33,178 nucleotides of DNA from Nitrospirota bacterium (lineage in GTDB: Bacteria > Nitrospirota > Nitrospiria > JACQBZ01). The number at the start of each line of letters is the position of its first letter. The first letter of the stretch is position 1. The notes beneath the pieces are model-generated. The model searched no databases, was not told the origin of the DNA, and worked only from the letters and a program-made list of their open reading frames with translations. Location: contig JACQFA010000071.1 of assembly GCA_016200255.1 (NCBI GenBank), positions 1 through 33,178 on the forward strand. The letters are read 5' to 3'. Positions 33,040 through 33,178 of this stretch are shown here, in pieces. Both the position numbers and the translations under genes were made by a program.

Positions 33040-33069
33040 TTGACGCCCCCATCCTCCGTCCTCCATAAT
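33040..33069 (+). promoter_or_regulatory. Sigma-70-type promoter for rsmD
   Basis: TTGACG (33040-33045) and CATAAT (33064-33069) each match five of six consensus bases, with an 18-nt spacer. The expected start of transcription, 6-8 nt after the -10 box, falls at or next to the rsmD ATG (33076). There is no Shine-Dalgarno sequence before that ATG. Confidence 0.65.
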
Positions 33070-33075
33070 GGTCTC

Positions 33076-33178
33076 ATGCGCGTGATTGCGGGGGAAGCGA
33101 AGGGACGACGATTGAAAGGTCCGCGCGGGGCGGAGACCCGACCCACCTCGGACAAGGTGAAGGAGGCGCTGTTTTCGA
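33076..33178 (+). CDS. rsmD: 16S rRNA (guanine(966)-N2)-methyltransferase RsmD, N-terminal part
   Basis: The first 34 codons read MRVIAGEAKGRRLKGPRGAE, then TRPTSDKVKEALFS, and run off the right edge. MR-V-I-A-G-x-x-K-G-R-x-L-K and the TRPTSD-x-V-K-E-A-L-F-S segment are the invariant N-terminus of RsmD. The enzyme methylates N2 of G966 in 16S rRNA using S-adenosylmethionine. The ATG at 33076 fits this homology exactly; an upstream ATG at 33068 is in another frame. It marks the return to conserved housekeeping sequence beyond the accessory segment. Confidence 0.93.
   Translation, partial: MRVIAGEAKGRRLKGPRGAETRPTSDKVKEALFS

Overview
The window comes from a Gram-negative (diderm) bacterium with fairly high GC. 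It makes lipid A, Kdo and heptose and has a BAM complex. LpxI rather than LpxH, separate heptose-7-phosphate kinase and adenylyltransferase genes, a DUF374 acyltransferase beside waaA, and a sigma-54 promoter would fit Nitrospirota, NC10 or a deltaproteobacterial lineage. I lean to Nitrospirota, but this is inference; nothing here fixes the phylum.

Layout. (1) Positions 26107 down to 1, all on the minus strand, form one envelope-building supercluster. It reads bamA, ompH/skp, lpxD, fabZ, lpxA, lpxI, a kinase-like gene, lpxB, msbA, a DUF374 acyltransferase with a frameshift at an A11 tract, a waaA-lpxK fusion, an lpxL-gmhB fusion, hldE1, hldE2, a Trm112-like gene, an ICMT-like methyltransferase, a GT2 enzyme, waaF, waaC, then four GT4 enzymes, a FemAB/GNAT-like protein, a polysaccharide deacetylase and a partial SAM methyltransferase. 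Gaps are tiny and many junctions are 4-nt ATGA or GTGA overlaps. A sigma-70-type promoter lies just upstream of bamA. (2) Positions 28639 to 26195 (minus) hold radC, a SUMF1-fold lipoprotein and a ROK sugar kinase. (3) At 28782-29083 (plus) there is a textbook sigma-54 promoter, a 63-residue zinc-ribbon protein and a strong terminator. (4) Positions 29125-32925 (minus) are accessory: a lipoprotein with a perfect consensus promoter, a GT1-type glycosyltransferase, a two-gene unit including a DUF5674-like protein, an AT-rich membrane protein, and an orphan gene bracketed by integron attC-like half sites. (5) From 33076 (plus) the start of rsmD runs off the window, probably leaderless.

How the genes work together. 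BamA and Skp build outer-membrane proteins. LpxA, LpxD, LpxI, LpxB and LpxK make the lipid A core, WaaA adds Kdo, LpxL-like and DUF374 domains may acylate, and MsbA flips the product. GmhB, HldE1 and HldE2 provide ADP-heptose for WaaC and WaaF, and the other glycosyltransferases probably build outer core or another surface glycan. LpxC, GmhA, HldD and the Kdo synthesis genes are not in this window. No tRNA, rRNA, CRISPR array or transposase was seen.
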